DNA of 64,000 bases from an uncultured Pelagibacteraceae bacterium (GTDB taxonomy: Bacteria; Pseudomonadota; Alphaproteobacteria; Pelagibacterales; Pelagibacteraceae): contig CACFTE010000005.1 in the NCBI GenBank assembly GCA_902569105.1, forward strand, positions 1 to 64,000, in the 5' to 3' direction. Below, one piece after another: positions 28,758 to 38,269 of this stretch. The first letter of the stretch is position 1. Each line of letters begins with the position of its first letter. The translations under genes were made by a program, and so were the position numbers. Below the pieces are notes generated by a model that saw nothing but the letters and a program-made list of their open reading frames with translations, was not told where the DNA came from and did no database searches.

Positions 28758-30911
28758 TTAATCAATGCCTAGGTGTTTTTTTCTTTGTCCTACCCAAGTT
28801 CTAATCAAGTTATCAAATATCAAACCTATAAATGCTACACAAATACCAAGAGTTAATCCTATTCCAGCTCCATTTTTATCTGAAAGAGCTTTAAGGATGT
28901 ATTGTCCCAAATCTTCTGTTCCTATAAATGCTCCTATTATCACCATAAACAAAGCAAAAACTATAGTTTGATTAAGACCAAGCATCATATGTGGAAATGC
29001 TAATGGAAATTCTATTTTTGTTAATCTTTGGAATTTATTTACTCCTGACATTGTTGCCGCATCGTGTAGACCTGCTGGAACACTTCTTAATCCTTCAATT
29101 GTATATCTTGTTGCAGGTATTGTTGCGTAAACTATAACAGCTATCAATACAGATGTATCAGTGATTCCAAAAAGCATCATAACTGGTATCAAATAAACAA
29201 AAGAGGGGAATGTTTGAAATATATCGCATACACCAAGCATAAAAGCAGCTGCACGTTTGCTTTGGAAACATAAAGTTCCAACTGTAAATCCAATTGCACA
29301 AGACATAATTACTCCAAAAGTTGCCATGTACGTTGTAACCAAGGCTCTATCCCACCACGGGCTTAAAGCTATAAATAAAGTTAATCCAAAAACAACTAAA
29401 GCGGAACGAATTCCACCAATTAAATATCCCGCTCCTACAACTAAAACTAAGGTAGCTACTGCCGGCATTCTTAAATATAAAGCTCGCATTGGCTGAAGGA
29501 CTTCAACAATCAGCCAGGTATTAAATGCTTTTATATATACAAAAAAAGTATCAAAAATCCAGTCAACACCTTTATTCCAAAAATCTGCTGTTGATATTCC
29601 CTTATTATGTGGAACTTCAAATAAATAATTAAATGTATCTTTGAATATAAAAGTTCCAACATAAGCAAGTATAATTCCTATAATTACTGATGCGCCAAAA
29701 AATAAAGAATTTTTATTTCTTTGGTAGAATGTAAGATTTCCAAAATAATCTGTTTGTTTATTCGCCCAAGCTAAAGACATTTTATCTAAAAGAATTGCAA
29801 TTAAACTAATACATAGTCCTGCCTCTAAAGCTAATCCAATATTTAATTGGTTTAAAGCTAATAATAAATTAAATCCTAAACCTTTTGCACCTATAAAGGC
29901 CGAAATAACAGCCATAGAAAAACAAACCATGATTACTTGGTTCACCCCTATTAGGATATCTCTTCGTGCAGTTGGAATTAAAACTTTTGTCATCAATTGC
30001 CAATTATTACATCCGCTCATTCTGCCTGCTTCGATTACTTCTGGAGGTACTGCTCTTAGACCCAATAAAGTTAAAAGTATCATTGGGGGAACAGCAACAA
30101 TCATAGTTATAATTACAGCGGCATGATCTCCTACTCCAAAAAGAACAAGTGCTGGGACTAATACTGCATATTGTGGCATTGTTTGCATAACTAGAAGTAT
30201 GGGATATAACGCTTTTTCAACACGTTTACTTTTATATGCTGCTACACCTAATCCTAAACCAAATATAAATGACAATGGTGCTGCTACTAATATAAATGAT
30301 AGCGTTTGCATAGATGGCTTCCACTGACCAAATATAGAAATATAAACCATTACTAAACCAGCAAATATAGCTAAACCCTTGCCACTTAATTTGTATGCAA
30401 GTATAGCGAAACCAGCGGCAACAATTGTCCAAGGTAGACCTGGTAACTCTGCCCAAGGATTTTTATCAATCCAATCCCAGCTAGTAAACGCTACAATTGT
30501 TTCAAGTCCACCTAATAAAGTTTCTCTAATTAAAAATATTAAAAATGTCATAAATGAAGTTAAGGTTCTTGATATTTCTAATACTAGTGGTCTAGTTTTA
30601 TATTCTTGTGTATCTTCATTCCAAAATTCCATTGGCATCCACTCATTCATTAAAAAAAATAATGAATCATTGATCCAAATAGGTAGCCATCCAAGAAGTG
30701 GTGGTAGTCTCCAAAATACATCAAAAGCGTAATACCTTACTTCTTTACCTAAAAAAACATATGTACTTTGATTTGGGTCTTTTACAAATTCTGCTTGTCC
30801 TCTTATAAATTTGTATGTTTCAGGAACATCGATAGAAAAACATAAAGCAAAAAATATGATTAATAAAAATAACCATTGAAATAATTTTGGATATTTTTTT
30901 AAGTAATCCAT
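28758..30911 (-). CDS. tmoW: TMAO/betaine-type ABC transporter permease with two fused permease domains (TmoW-like)
   Basis: 717 aa with two separate permease cores, each carrying an EAA-like loop (VPPEVIEAGRMSGCNNWQLMTKVLIP and VPAGLHDAATMSGVNKFQRLTKIEFP). Confidence 0.85.
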   Translation of the reverse strand: MDYLKKYPKLFQWLFLLIIFFALCFSIDVPETYKFIRGQAEFVKDPNQSTYVFLGKEVRYYAFDVFWRLPPLLGWLPIWINDSLFFLMNEWMPMEFWNEDTQEYKTRPLVLEISRTLTSFMTFLIFLIRETLLGGLETIVAFTSWDWIDKNPWAELPGLPWTIVAAGFAILAYKLSGKGLAIFAGLVMVYISIFGQWKPSMQTLSFILVAAPLSFIFGLGLGVAAYKSKRVEKALYPILLVMQTMPQYAVLVPALVLFGVGDHAAVIITMIVAVPPMILLTLLGLRAVPPEVIEAGRMSGCNNWQLMTKVLIPTARRDILIGVNQVIMVCFSMAVISAFIGAKGLGFNLLLALNQLNIGLALEAGLCISLIAILLDKMSLAWANKQTDYFGNLTFYQRNKNSLFFGASVIIGIILAYVGTFIFKDTFNYLFEVPHNKGISTADFWNKGVDWIFDTFFVYIKAFNTWLIVEVLQPMRALYLRMPAVATLVLVVGAGYLIGGIRSALVVFGLTLFIALSPWWDRALVTTYMATFGVIMSCAIGFTVGTLCFQSKRAAAFMLGVCDIFQTFPSFVYLIPVMMLFGITDTSVLIAVIVYATIPATRYTIEGLRSVPAGLHDAATMSGVNKFQRLTKIEFPLAFPHMMLGLNQTIVFALFMVIIGAFIGTEDLGQYILKALSDKNGAGIGLTLGICVAFIGLIFDNLIRTWVGQRKKHLGID

Positions 30912-30914
30912 ATT

Positions 30915-31946
30915 TTAATTACTATTTTTTCTTCCTCCAAAAACTGTGTTAATTATTTTTGTAGGATTGATAGAACCGATTACTTTATTGTTTTCATCTG
31001 TAACGGCCACTGATTTTTCTTGAGAAAGAATTTTTTCAGCCACATTTTCTATGACTTCATCTTTTGAAACCTTTAAATCACCTACATCCTCTGTAATTGA
31101 TGTATCCATTACATCTTCTATTAATAAAACTTTTTCTCTTGGCACTTCTTCAGTGAATTTTCTCACATATTCAGTCGCAGGATTTAAAACAATTTTTGCA
31201 GGAGTGTCTAATTGCTCAATTATACCATCTTTCATAATTGCAATACGGTCAGCAAGTTTTAAAGCTTCATCAAAATCATGCGTAATAAACATAATTGTTT
31301 TTTGTAATTTTTCCTGAAGTCTTAAAAACTCATCTTGCATTTCTTTACGAATTAAAGGGTCTAATGCAGAAAAAGGTTCATCTAAAAACCATATATCAGG
31401 TTCCACTGCTAAGGATCTTGCTATTCCTACCCTTTGCTGTTGACCACCTGAAAGTTCTCTTGGAAAATAATTTTCTCTTCCATCTAGGCCAACTAATTTA
31501 ACCATATCCATTGCTTTGCTAATACTATCTTCAGTTTTAATTCCCTTAATTTGAAGTGGAAAGGCAATATTTTCAACTACTGTTTTATGAGGCAGCAAAG
31601 CAAAACTTTGAAAAACCATTCCCATTTTATTTCTTCTAAGGTCTATAAGTTCTTTATTATTTAATTTTAGAAGATCCTGACCTTCAATAAAAATTTTTCC
31701 ACCTGTTGCATCTGTCAATCTGGATATACATCTTAACAATGTTGATTTGCCTGAACCTGATAGGCCCATTACGACCAACATTTCTCCTTTTGAAACTTCA
31801 AATGAAGCATTATTGACACCCACAATGCATCCATTATCTTGGAAAGTTCTAGCATCAACATTACCATTTGATTCTTGAAGCATTTTTTCTGCATTTGCTC
31901 CGAAAATTTTATAAACATTCTCACATTTAATAACTGGTTCTGACAT
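30915..31946 (-). CDS. tmoV: TMAO/betaine-type ABC transporter ATPase (TmoV-like) with C-terminal regulatory extension
   Basis: Walker A GLSGSGKSTLLR, signature LSGGQQQRVGIARS, Walker B WFLDEP. Confidence 0.88.
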   Translation of the reverse strand: MSEPVIKCENVYKIFGANAEKMLQESNGNVDARTFQDNGCIVGVNNASFEVSKGEMLVVMGLSGSGKSTLLRCISRLTDATGGKIFIEGQDLLKLNNKELIDLRRNKMGMVFQSFALLPHKTVVENIAFPLQIKGIKTEDSISKAMDMVKLVGLDGRENYFPRELSGGQQQRVGIARSLAVEPDIWFLDEPFSALDPLIRKEMQDEFLRLQEKLQKTIMFITHDFDEALKLADRIAIMKDGIIEQLDTPAKIVLNPATEYVRKFTEEVPREKVLLIEDVMDTSITEDVGDLKVSKDEVIENVAEKILSQEKSVAVTDENNKVIGSINPTKIINTVFGGRKNSN

Positions 31947-32010
31947 AAATTATTAATTAAATTATATGAAATTAATATAAAATTAAATCTATTTAATTAG
32001 TATTTTCCCC

Positions 32011-32589
32011 CTAAAAGTTTTTTATAAAATATACCCTTGTATCAATACCAGTACTTAAAAAGCTTAATGCTTCTCCACTAACAGTAATTGACTCGTTTAC
32101 TCCTACATTATCTCCACTTACAGTAAAGCCAGCAAAACATTTATTTTCTTCTTTATCCCATTTTACATATGTATCATCTATTTTATTTCCATTTATTGTA
32201 TAAATTTCATGCGCTCTAAAATTTAAAAAATTTGCACCCATAATCGCACGTTGTGGTATAAGTTTTGTTGCTTTGCAAACCTGCTCGTAAATATCATCTG
32301 TTAGTTTGTAGTGATCTGTACCATCAAAAGTTACTAATATCCCTGATGGAAGTTTTGATATTAATTCACTAAGTTTTTTTTCTTGTGCAATTCTCTCTTC
32401 CTCTATTTTCATTTTTTCTACTAATTCATCACCTTCCCCAAACATGACATTTAAAATAAAAAAAAATGAAATTACTATAATTGTTACTATGACTAAGCCT
32501 GCAAACTGTCTGAAAAATTCTGGTAATTCTTTAATTCTATTTTGGTAATTTTCTTTTAACATTATTCTTGTAACTTTCCATTTTGCCAA
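32011..32589 (-). CDS. Membrane-anchored hypothetical protein, 192 aa
   Basis: Single TM helix (AGLVIVTIIVISFFFILNVMF) followed by extracytoplasmic domain. Confidence 0.7.
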   Translation of the reverse strand: MAKWKVTRIMLKENYQNRIKELPEFFRQFAGLVIVTIIVISFFFILNVMFGEGDELVEKMKIEEERIAQEKKLSELISKLPSGILVTFDGTDHYKLTDDIYEQVCKATKLIPQRAIMGANFLNFRAHEIYTINGNKIDDTYVKWDKEENKCFAGFTVSGDNVGVNESITVSGEALSFLSTGIDTRVYFIKNF

Positions 32590-32939
32590 ATTCCAGATTT
32601 TTGCGATCCATCAGACCAAGTAAAGGTGCCCTTGCCATTCATAAAACCATTAGCCCATTCTCCTTCATATGTTGATCCATCTGGAAAAGTTAGCACACCT
32701 ATGCCGCTCCATTCACTATTCTTGAATTCGCCTTTATAAATATATCCGTTAGGCCAAGTCTCAACTCCTTGGCCATTTTTTTTTGTACCTACCCACTCAC
32801 CTTCATAAGTTGTTTTATCTGTATAAACCCATTTACCATAACCATTTTCGCAATTTCCCTCCTTGCATCCAGTACTACGAGCTAATGCAACAGATGAGAT
32901 GAATAAACTTAAAATAATGCTTATAAGAATTTTTTTCAT
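32562..32939 (-). CDS. Secreted MORN-repeat protein
   Basis: Signal peptide and repeated YEGEW.../YKGEF.../YEGEWANGxMxGKG units. Confidence 0.88.
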   Translation of the reverse strand: MKKILISIILSLFISSVALARSTGCKEGNCENGYGKWVYTDKTTYEGEWVGTKKNGQGVETWPNGYIYKGEFKNSEWSGIGVLTFPDGSTYEGEWANGFMNGKGTFTWSDGSQKSGIWQNGKLQE

Positions 32940-32962
32940 TTTATTATTTTACACATTATTGA

Positions 32963-33000
32963 TAAAAAAAAAATCCCCCCCAACATGGTCGGGGGAGATT
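32963..33000 (-). terminator. Intrinsic terminator/attenuator after tmoX
   Basis: Reverse strand AATCTCCCCCGACCATGTTGGGGGGGATTTTTTTTT: ~10-bp stem (one G-U) followed by poly-U. Confidence 0.85.
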
Positions 33001-33022
33001 TCTAAAATTTATTAGCTAAACC

Positions 33023-33970
33023 TTATTTAGTAAAAGCTTGCCAAACTTTCTTGTTATCTTTCAGCCATTTTTTAGCTGCATCTTCGTGAGTCATTTTGTC
33101 AACATCAACTAAAGCTGCCATTGCACCAATTTGACTTGTTGAAAACGAAAGTTTTTTGAACATTGCTGCCGCTTTTGGATGAGTTTTTGGAAAGTCAGCA
33201 TTTACTGCTTTTTTCAAATAACCATCTGGCGAACCACATTTTCCATCTCCACCATCTTCTGGTCTACAACCAGCTGTATATGGAGGAAAGTCTATAAATG
33301 TAAAACCAGCACCATCTGTAAAGTTAGGTGTCCAGTTAAAGATGATTGTTCCTCTTCCTTCTTTTTCAGCAGCTGCTAATTCCGCCCAAAGTGCATCCGC
33401 ACTTCCAGCAAATTTAACCCACCAAAGATCTCCTAAACCTAAAGCGTCAACCCTTTGTGGAATTAAGTCACCGTGCCAAGTTTGTGGACCTTCCAACATT
33501 CTTCCTTTTCCATCCGGAGAGTCAGGTGTTGTAAAGTTTTTTGCACAGTCAGGATTTTTTAAAGCAGTCCAGTCTGGTAGACCTGGGCATAATCCTTTTT
33601 CTGCAACCCAATTAGGATATCCCATATCCTCAAGTGTTCTTGCTTCATGGTCACCCCAATCAAGCAATCCACCTTTATCTAGAGCTGTTGTGAATGATTT
33701 ACCAAAAGCAGATTCCCATACCTCGTGAGATATAGTAACGTCACCAATTCTAATTGACTCGTATACTGCTTGTGAGTCAGCATTTACGTATTTTACGTTA
33801 TTACCCATGCTTTCCATAATTCCACCGATAACGTAAGCCATTACAATTTGACTTGACCAGTTATGAGTTGGGATTACGATGGGCTTTTTACTATCTGCCG
33901 AGTTAGCAATTCCAGCAAAAGAAACAGCTGAAATTATTACTGCAGATAAAAATGATATTATTTTTCTCAT
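33023..33970 (-). CDS. tmoX: TMAO/betaine-type substrate-binding protein (TmoX-like)
   Basis: Signal peptide MRKIISFLSAVIISAVSFAGIANSA; PIVIPTHNWSSQIVMAYVIGGIMESMGN. Track start at 34030 appears too long; ATG at 33970 has a good AGGGG ribosome-binding site. Confidence 0.85.
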   Translation of the reverse strand: MRKIISFLSAVIISAVSFAGIANSADSKKPIVIPTHNWSSQIVMAYVIGGIMESMGNNVKYVNADSQAVYESIRIGDVTISHEVWESAFGKSFTTALDKGGLLDWGDHEARTLEDMGYPNWVAEKGLCPGLPDWTALKNPDCAKNFTTPDSPDGKGRMLEGPQTWHGDLIPQRVDALGLGDLWWVKFAGSADALWAELAAAEKEGRGTIIFNWTPNFTDGAGFTFIDFPPYTAGCRPEDGGDGKCGSPDGYLKKAVNADFPKTHPKAAAMFKKLSFSTSQIGAMAALVDVDKMTHEDAAKKWLKDNKKVWQAFTK

Positions 33971-34093
33971 TTTTCCCCTTTCCTTAATATTAAGTAAGTT
34001 AATTAAAAGCATTATTGGTAAAAAGATCAATCAATATTTTTATATATAAAAATTATAAATAGTTTTATATTATTATTTAAATATAAGCATTTA

Positions 34094-36430
34094 ATGAAAA
34101 CAAGTTTTGATATCAAAGAACCGGGATTAAATGTCTTACCACCTGGAGTTGAGCGTCATGTAATTAATGGTGGAGGACTAACCGGCTTACAAATTTTTCC
34201 TGATGATGAAATTGAAATCATTAATGATGAAGGAAATCAAGTTTGTGAAATTGTTGTATTTGATAAAAATGGAAAATCTGATCTTGGAATATTAAATCTT
34301 AAAGAAAATTCAAAAAATTCGGAAATAAAAAAAATCTTAACTAGCAAAAATGAGAGTTCTTTAATTGCAAACCACCAACTTAAAAAAAGAAATTTAGATA
34401 TTACAAAGTCAAAATCTTCATTGATTTTTAGTAAAGACTCAATTTCAGGCGATAAAATTAATTTTAAATCAAAAGATAAGTGTTACGTTATTTTTGCCGC
34501 TCCAGGAGAAGATATGTTGGTACACGAACAAAATCCTGTAACAGATTTAACAATATTTATTAAAAGAGCAAATGTAATAAATGATAAAGAATTATCTGTA
34601 ATTCCAGATCCTGTATACGATCCAAAGCATGAACAGAATATTGATAGAACTACAGCAATTTCATATGAAGTAAAAGAAGGAGACTATATTCAAGTTATTA
34701 CACCAACTGGGAGACAATGCTCTGACTTTGTAGCATTTGATACTCAAAAATTAGATAAAAAAATAGAAAAAGGATTGGACTGGCAAACTACAAGGACTTT
34801 TATGGGTCATACTTTTCCAGGACCAGGTTTATTTTCGAAATTTTATGATACTGATCATCAGCCATTAGTAGAAGTTATAAGAGATACAGTTGGAAGACAC
34901 GATACTTTCAATTTGGCATGTACCTCAAAATATTATGAAGATGCAGGTTATTTTGGACATGCAAATTGCTCAGATAATTTAAGTAATGCAATGGAGCAAT
35001 ATGGAGTTCAAAGAAAAAAAGGTTGGCATGCAATAAACTTATTTTTTAATACTTCAGCAGGCGGATTAAACTCTGTGCTATCTGATGAATCTTTTGCAAG
35101 GCCTGGAGATTATGTTTTATTTAAAGCTTTGAAAGATATAACTGTTGGTACTTCAGCATGTCCAAGTGATATTGATGCATGTAATTCATGGAATCCTACA
35201 GATATTTTTGTTAGAACTTATGACGGAAAAAAAGAATTTAAAAAATCTTTTGCATTTAGAATGAAAACAGATTCAGAAAAAAAACTTACCAAACACTCTG
35301 GTTTCTATGAAAGAACATCTAAACTTACTAGAAATTTTGTAGACGCAAGAGGTTTTTGGTTACCAAATGATTATACGAAAAGTGGTTTGGTTAATGAATA
35401 CAACGCATGTAGGGAGCAAGCTGTATTAATTGACCTATCTTCTCTAAGAAAATTTGAAATTTTAGGACCAGATGCAGAAGAATTAATGAATTACACTCTA
35501 ACAAGAAATATTAAAAAACTTTCTGTAGGACAAGTTGTGTATTCAGCAATGTGTTATGAAAATGGAATGATGTTTGATGATGGAACTTTATTAAAATTAA
35601 GTGACACTGGTTATAGATGGATATGTGGTGATGAATACGGTGGAGAATGGTTAAAAGAAGTTGCGAAGAAAAAAAATTACAAAGTAATCATTAAAAATTC
35701 AACTGATCAAATTAGCAACGTTTCTATTCAGGGTCCAAATAGTAGAAAAATTTTAAATAAATTAATATTTACTCCTCCAACTCAGCCAACAATTGATGAG
35801 CTGCAATGGTTCAGATTTACTATATGCAGAATGGATGATTTAAATGGCATTCCCTTAGTGATATCTAGAACTGGATATACAGGCGAATTAGGTTATGAGG
35901 TTTGGTGCCACCCTAAAGATGCTCCTAAAGTTTGGGATAAATTAATGGATGCAGGAAAAAATGACGGATTAATTCCAGCAGGGTTTGCTGCATTAGACAA
36001 ACTTAGAATAGAAGCTGGTTTAATACTATTTGGAAATGAATTTGATGGTCAACAAGATCCTTTTGAGGCAGGCATTGGTTTTGCAGTTCCTTTAAAAACA
36101 AAAGAAGATGATTTTATTGGAAAAAAAGTTTTAGTTGAAAGAAAAGCAAACCCACAAAAAAAATTGGTCGGTCTTGAATTGATTGCTAAAGAACCTGCTG
36201 CACATGGAGATTGTGTTCATGTGGGAAGAGCACAAATTGGAATAGTTACAAGCGCATGTTTTTCAACAATTCTTAATAAAAATATCGCATTATGTAGAAT
36301 TGATCCTCAATACTCAGACATTGGCACTGAAGTAGAAGTAGGTAAAATTGATGGTCATCAAAAAAGAATTTCTGCTAAAGTAGTTAGATTTCCATTCTAC
36401 GATCCAGACAAAACAAAAGTAAGATCATAA
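34094..36430 (+). CDS. tdm: DUF1989 + GcvT fusion, trimethylamine N-oxide demethylase (Tdm) type
   Basis: 778 aa; Cys-containing DUF1989-type motifs (GRQCSDFVAFD, ACPSDIDACNSWNPTD) and C-terminal GcvT (SRTGYTGELGYEVW). Confidence 0.87.
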   Translation: MKTSFDIKEPGLNVLPPGVERHVINGGGLTGLQIFPDDEIEIINDEGNQVCEIVVFDKNGKSDLGILNLKENSKNSEIKKILTSKNESSLIANHQLKKRNLDITKSKSSLIFSKDSISGDKINFKSKDKCYVIFAAPGEDMLVHEQNPVTDLTIFIKRANVINDKELSVIPDPVYDPKHEQNIDRTTAISYEVKEGDYIQVITPTGRQCSDFVAFDTQKLDKKIEKGLDWQTTRTFMGHTFPGPGLFSKFYDTDHQPLVEVIRDTVGRHDTFNLACTSKYYEDAGYFGHANCSDNLSNAMEQYGVQRKKGWHAINLFFNTSAGGLNSVLSDESFARPGDYVLFKALKDITVGTSACPSDIDACNSWNPTDIFVRTYDGKKEFKKSFAFRMKTDSEKKLTKHSGFYERTSKLTRNFVDARGFWLPNDYTKSGLVNEYNACREQAVLIDLSSLRKFEILGPDAEELMNYTLTRNIKKLSVGQVVYSAMCYENGMMFDDGTLLKLSDTGYRWICGDEYGGEWLKEVAKKKNYKVIIKNSTDQISNVSIQGPNSRKILNKLIFTPPTQPTIDELQWFRFTICRMDDLNGIPLVISRTGYTGELGYEVWCHPKDAPKVWDKLMDAGKNDGLIPAGFAALDKLRIEAGLILFGNEFDGQQDPFEAGIGFAVPLKTKEDDFIGKKVLVERKANPQKKLVGLELIAKEPAAHGDCVHVGRAQIGIVTSACFSTILNKNIALCRIDPQYSDIGTEVEVGKIDGHQKRISAKVVRFPFYDPDKTKVRS

Positions 36431-36434
36431 ATTA

Positions 36435-36785
36435 ATGGGTAAAATTAAAAAAGATCTGTTGGAATTTTGGGAAGATCAAATGAGGCTATCTCATACCTCA
36501 AGCAATTATTTTTTTAGAAAATCTCCTTCTCATTACCATATGATGCTAATAGTTATGCATGCGTATAAATACGATGAAACATTATCGGTTGAAGAGTTAA
36601 AAACGAAGCTATTTAAGACATCTCGTCCTAAATCAGCATTAATGATTAAAGAAGCTTGTGATAAGAATTTCTTCATTTTAGAAAAAAAAGGCAAAGATCA
36701 CAGAAAAAAATACGTATTACCTACCCCAGAATTCGTGAGCGAGTTTAATGAATATCTAAAGACTCTTAACAATTTAAGCTTTTAA
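36435..36785 (+). CDS. MarR-like winged-helix transcriptional regulator
   Basis: 116 aa; SVEELKTKLFKTSRPKSALMIKEACDKNFFILEKKGKDHRKKYVLPTPEF resembles a MarR wHTH; 4 nt after tdm. Confidence 0.7.
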   Translation: MGKIKKDLLEFWEDQMRLSHTSSNYFFRKSPSHYHMMLIVMHAYKYDETLSVEELKTKLFKTSRPKSALMIKEACDKNFFILEKKGKDHRKKYVLPTPEFVSEFNEYLKTLNNLSF

Positions 36786-36876
36786 TAAGCAATCAAAAGT
36801 TGAAGTTTAAAACTTATATAAATTATATATAAAAAATAATATATTCTTTCTTAACACAAATAATAAAGTTTCAACT

Positions 36877-38202
36877 ATGTCATTACCGACAAAAGCAAAG
36901 GTAGTAATTATTGGTGGAGGAATTCACGGTTTAAGTACTGCTTGGAAACTTTCAGAAAAATATAAAAATCCAAACGACATAGTTGTCTTAGAAAAAAAAG
37001 ATACAGCAGCAGGAGCAAGTGGAATTGCTTGTGGTGTAGTTAGAAATAATTATTTTCAACCAGCAATGAGACAGTTAATGGCGCATTCTGTTGAAGTTTG
37101 GGAAAGTGATAAAGAAAATTTTAGATATAATCCAGTGGGATACATGCAGATTTCGCCAGAAGTTATGCATGGTGATGTTGCAAGCATTTATAAACAACAA
37201 CAAGATATTGGTTACGATTCAGTTTTCATAGAGGGTGAAAGAGATTGTATGAAATATATGCAGGGTATTTTTGATGACTGGCAAGCAAAAAATATTACAT
37301 CAGTACTTCACGAAAAAAAAGGTGGATATGCATTTAATAAAGATTCTATCAAAGCTTTAGAAAAGAAAGCAAACAATGGCGGAGTAAATGTACACAAAGG
37401 TGTTAAAGTAACAGGCTTTAAAAGAGGAAGTAATAGTAATGCGGTTACAGGTGTTGTAACTGATCAAGGTACAATTGATTGTGATCAAGTAGTTATTGGT
37501 GCAGGCCCTTGGGCAAGAGATTTTTGGAACATGTTAGATTTACCTAAAACTGTAGATATTAAAGGTAAAGATGGAAAATTATATACAACAGACATGTGGA
37601 CTTATTGGTTTTTACAAGAAGGTGTATTGGGAGTTCCTGCTGATTATTTAAAAACTAATGACGGTAAACAGCCTCCAGTAATTCACGTCGACACTGATGC
37701 TCCACTTTATTCAGATGTTGATGGAAAACTTATTACAGATAAATTATGGGGGATTTATTACAAACCAGATATTGAAGGATTAGGTGTTCAAGGGGGAACT
37801 TCACCTTACATTGTTAAAAAACATTTTGATCAAGTAAACGTTGATCCTTACGGAATAGATTCTCCAGAATTTCAAACTACAGATCAATTTTCTGTAATGT
37901 GGTCTTCGGCTTTAGCTCATTGTCAAAAGAGATTTGAGGGTAAGTCTAATTTATATAGAAAAGGTCCTTCCGGAGGACTTGGATGTTTAACTCCAGATTC
38001 TTTTCCAATTTTCGATAGATTTTGTGAAAACGTTTATATGATTGCAGATGCTAACCATGGTTATAAAATGATTGGTGTTGGGCATTTAGTTGCGCAAGAG
38101 ATTTTAGGTACTGAAAGTGATTTGTTGAAGCCTTTTCGATTCAATCGATACGCGAAAGGTGAATTACACCCTACTTCGAACAGTCCGTTCCCGTGGAGCT
38201 AG
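36877..38202 (+). CDS. FAD-dependent oxidoreductase, sarcosine oxidase beta/DAO family
   Basis: 441 aa; VVIIGGGIHGLSTAWKLSEKYK, IDCDQVVIGAGPWARDFW, ADANHGYKMIGVGHLVAQEI. Confidence 0.88.
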   Translation: MSLPTKAKVVIIGGGIHGLSTAWKLSEKYKNPNDIVVLEKKDTAAGASGIACGVVRNNYFQPAMRQLMAHSVEVWESDKENFRYNPVGYMQISPEVMHGDVASIYKQQQDIGYDSVFIEGERDCMKYMQGIFDDWQAKNITSVLHEKKGGYAFNKDSIKALEKKANNGGVNVHKGVKVTGFKRGSNSNAVTGVVTDQGTIDCDQVVIGAGPWARDFWNMLDLPKTVDIKGKDGKLYTTDMWTYWFLQEGVLGVPADYLKTNDGKQPPVIHVDTDAPLYSDVDGKLITDKLWGIYYKPDIEGLGVQGGTSPYIVKKHFDQVNVDPYGIDSPEFQTTDQFSVMWSSALAHCQKRFEGKSNLYRKGPSGGLGCLTPDSFPIFDRFCENVYMIADANHGYKMIGVGHLVAQEILGTESDLLKPFRFNRYAKGELHPTSNSPFPWS

Positions 38203-38203
38203 G

Positions 38204-38231
38204 TTTATCTCGTAGACAGATAAATTTTTTT
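38204..38231 (+). terminator. Intrinsic terminator after the FAD oxidoreductase gene
   Basis: TTTATCT-cgtagac-AGATAAA followed by T7, beginning 2 nt after the stop codon. Confidence 0.75.
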
Positions 38232-38235
38232 CAGC

Positions 38236-38265
38236 TAACTTTTTGTATCTAAAAAAGTTAAGGGG
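38236..38265 (+). promoter_or_regulatory. Hairpin immediately upstream of the gmaS ribosome-binding site
   Basis: TAACTTTTT-gtatcta-AAAAAGTTA (9 bp) directly followed by aGGGGG and ATG at 38270. Confidence 0.5.
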
Positions 38266-38269
38266 GAAA

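Noticed and set aside
32562-32939. MORN repeat region considered as DNA-level tandem repeat
   Set aside because: Repeat is at protein level with diverged nucleotides; explained by the MORN family.
33179-33728. ORFs of 66 and 128 aa on + strand
   Set aside because: Antisense to tmoX-like SBP; the coding evidence is on the - strand.
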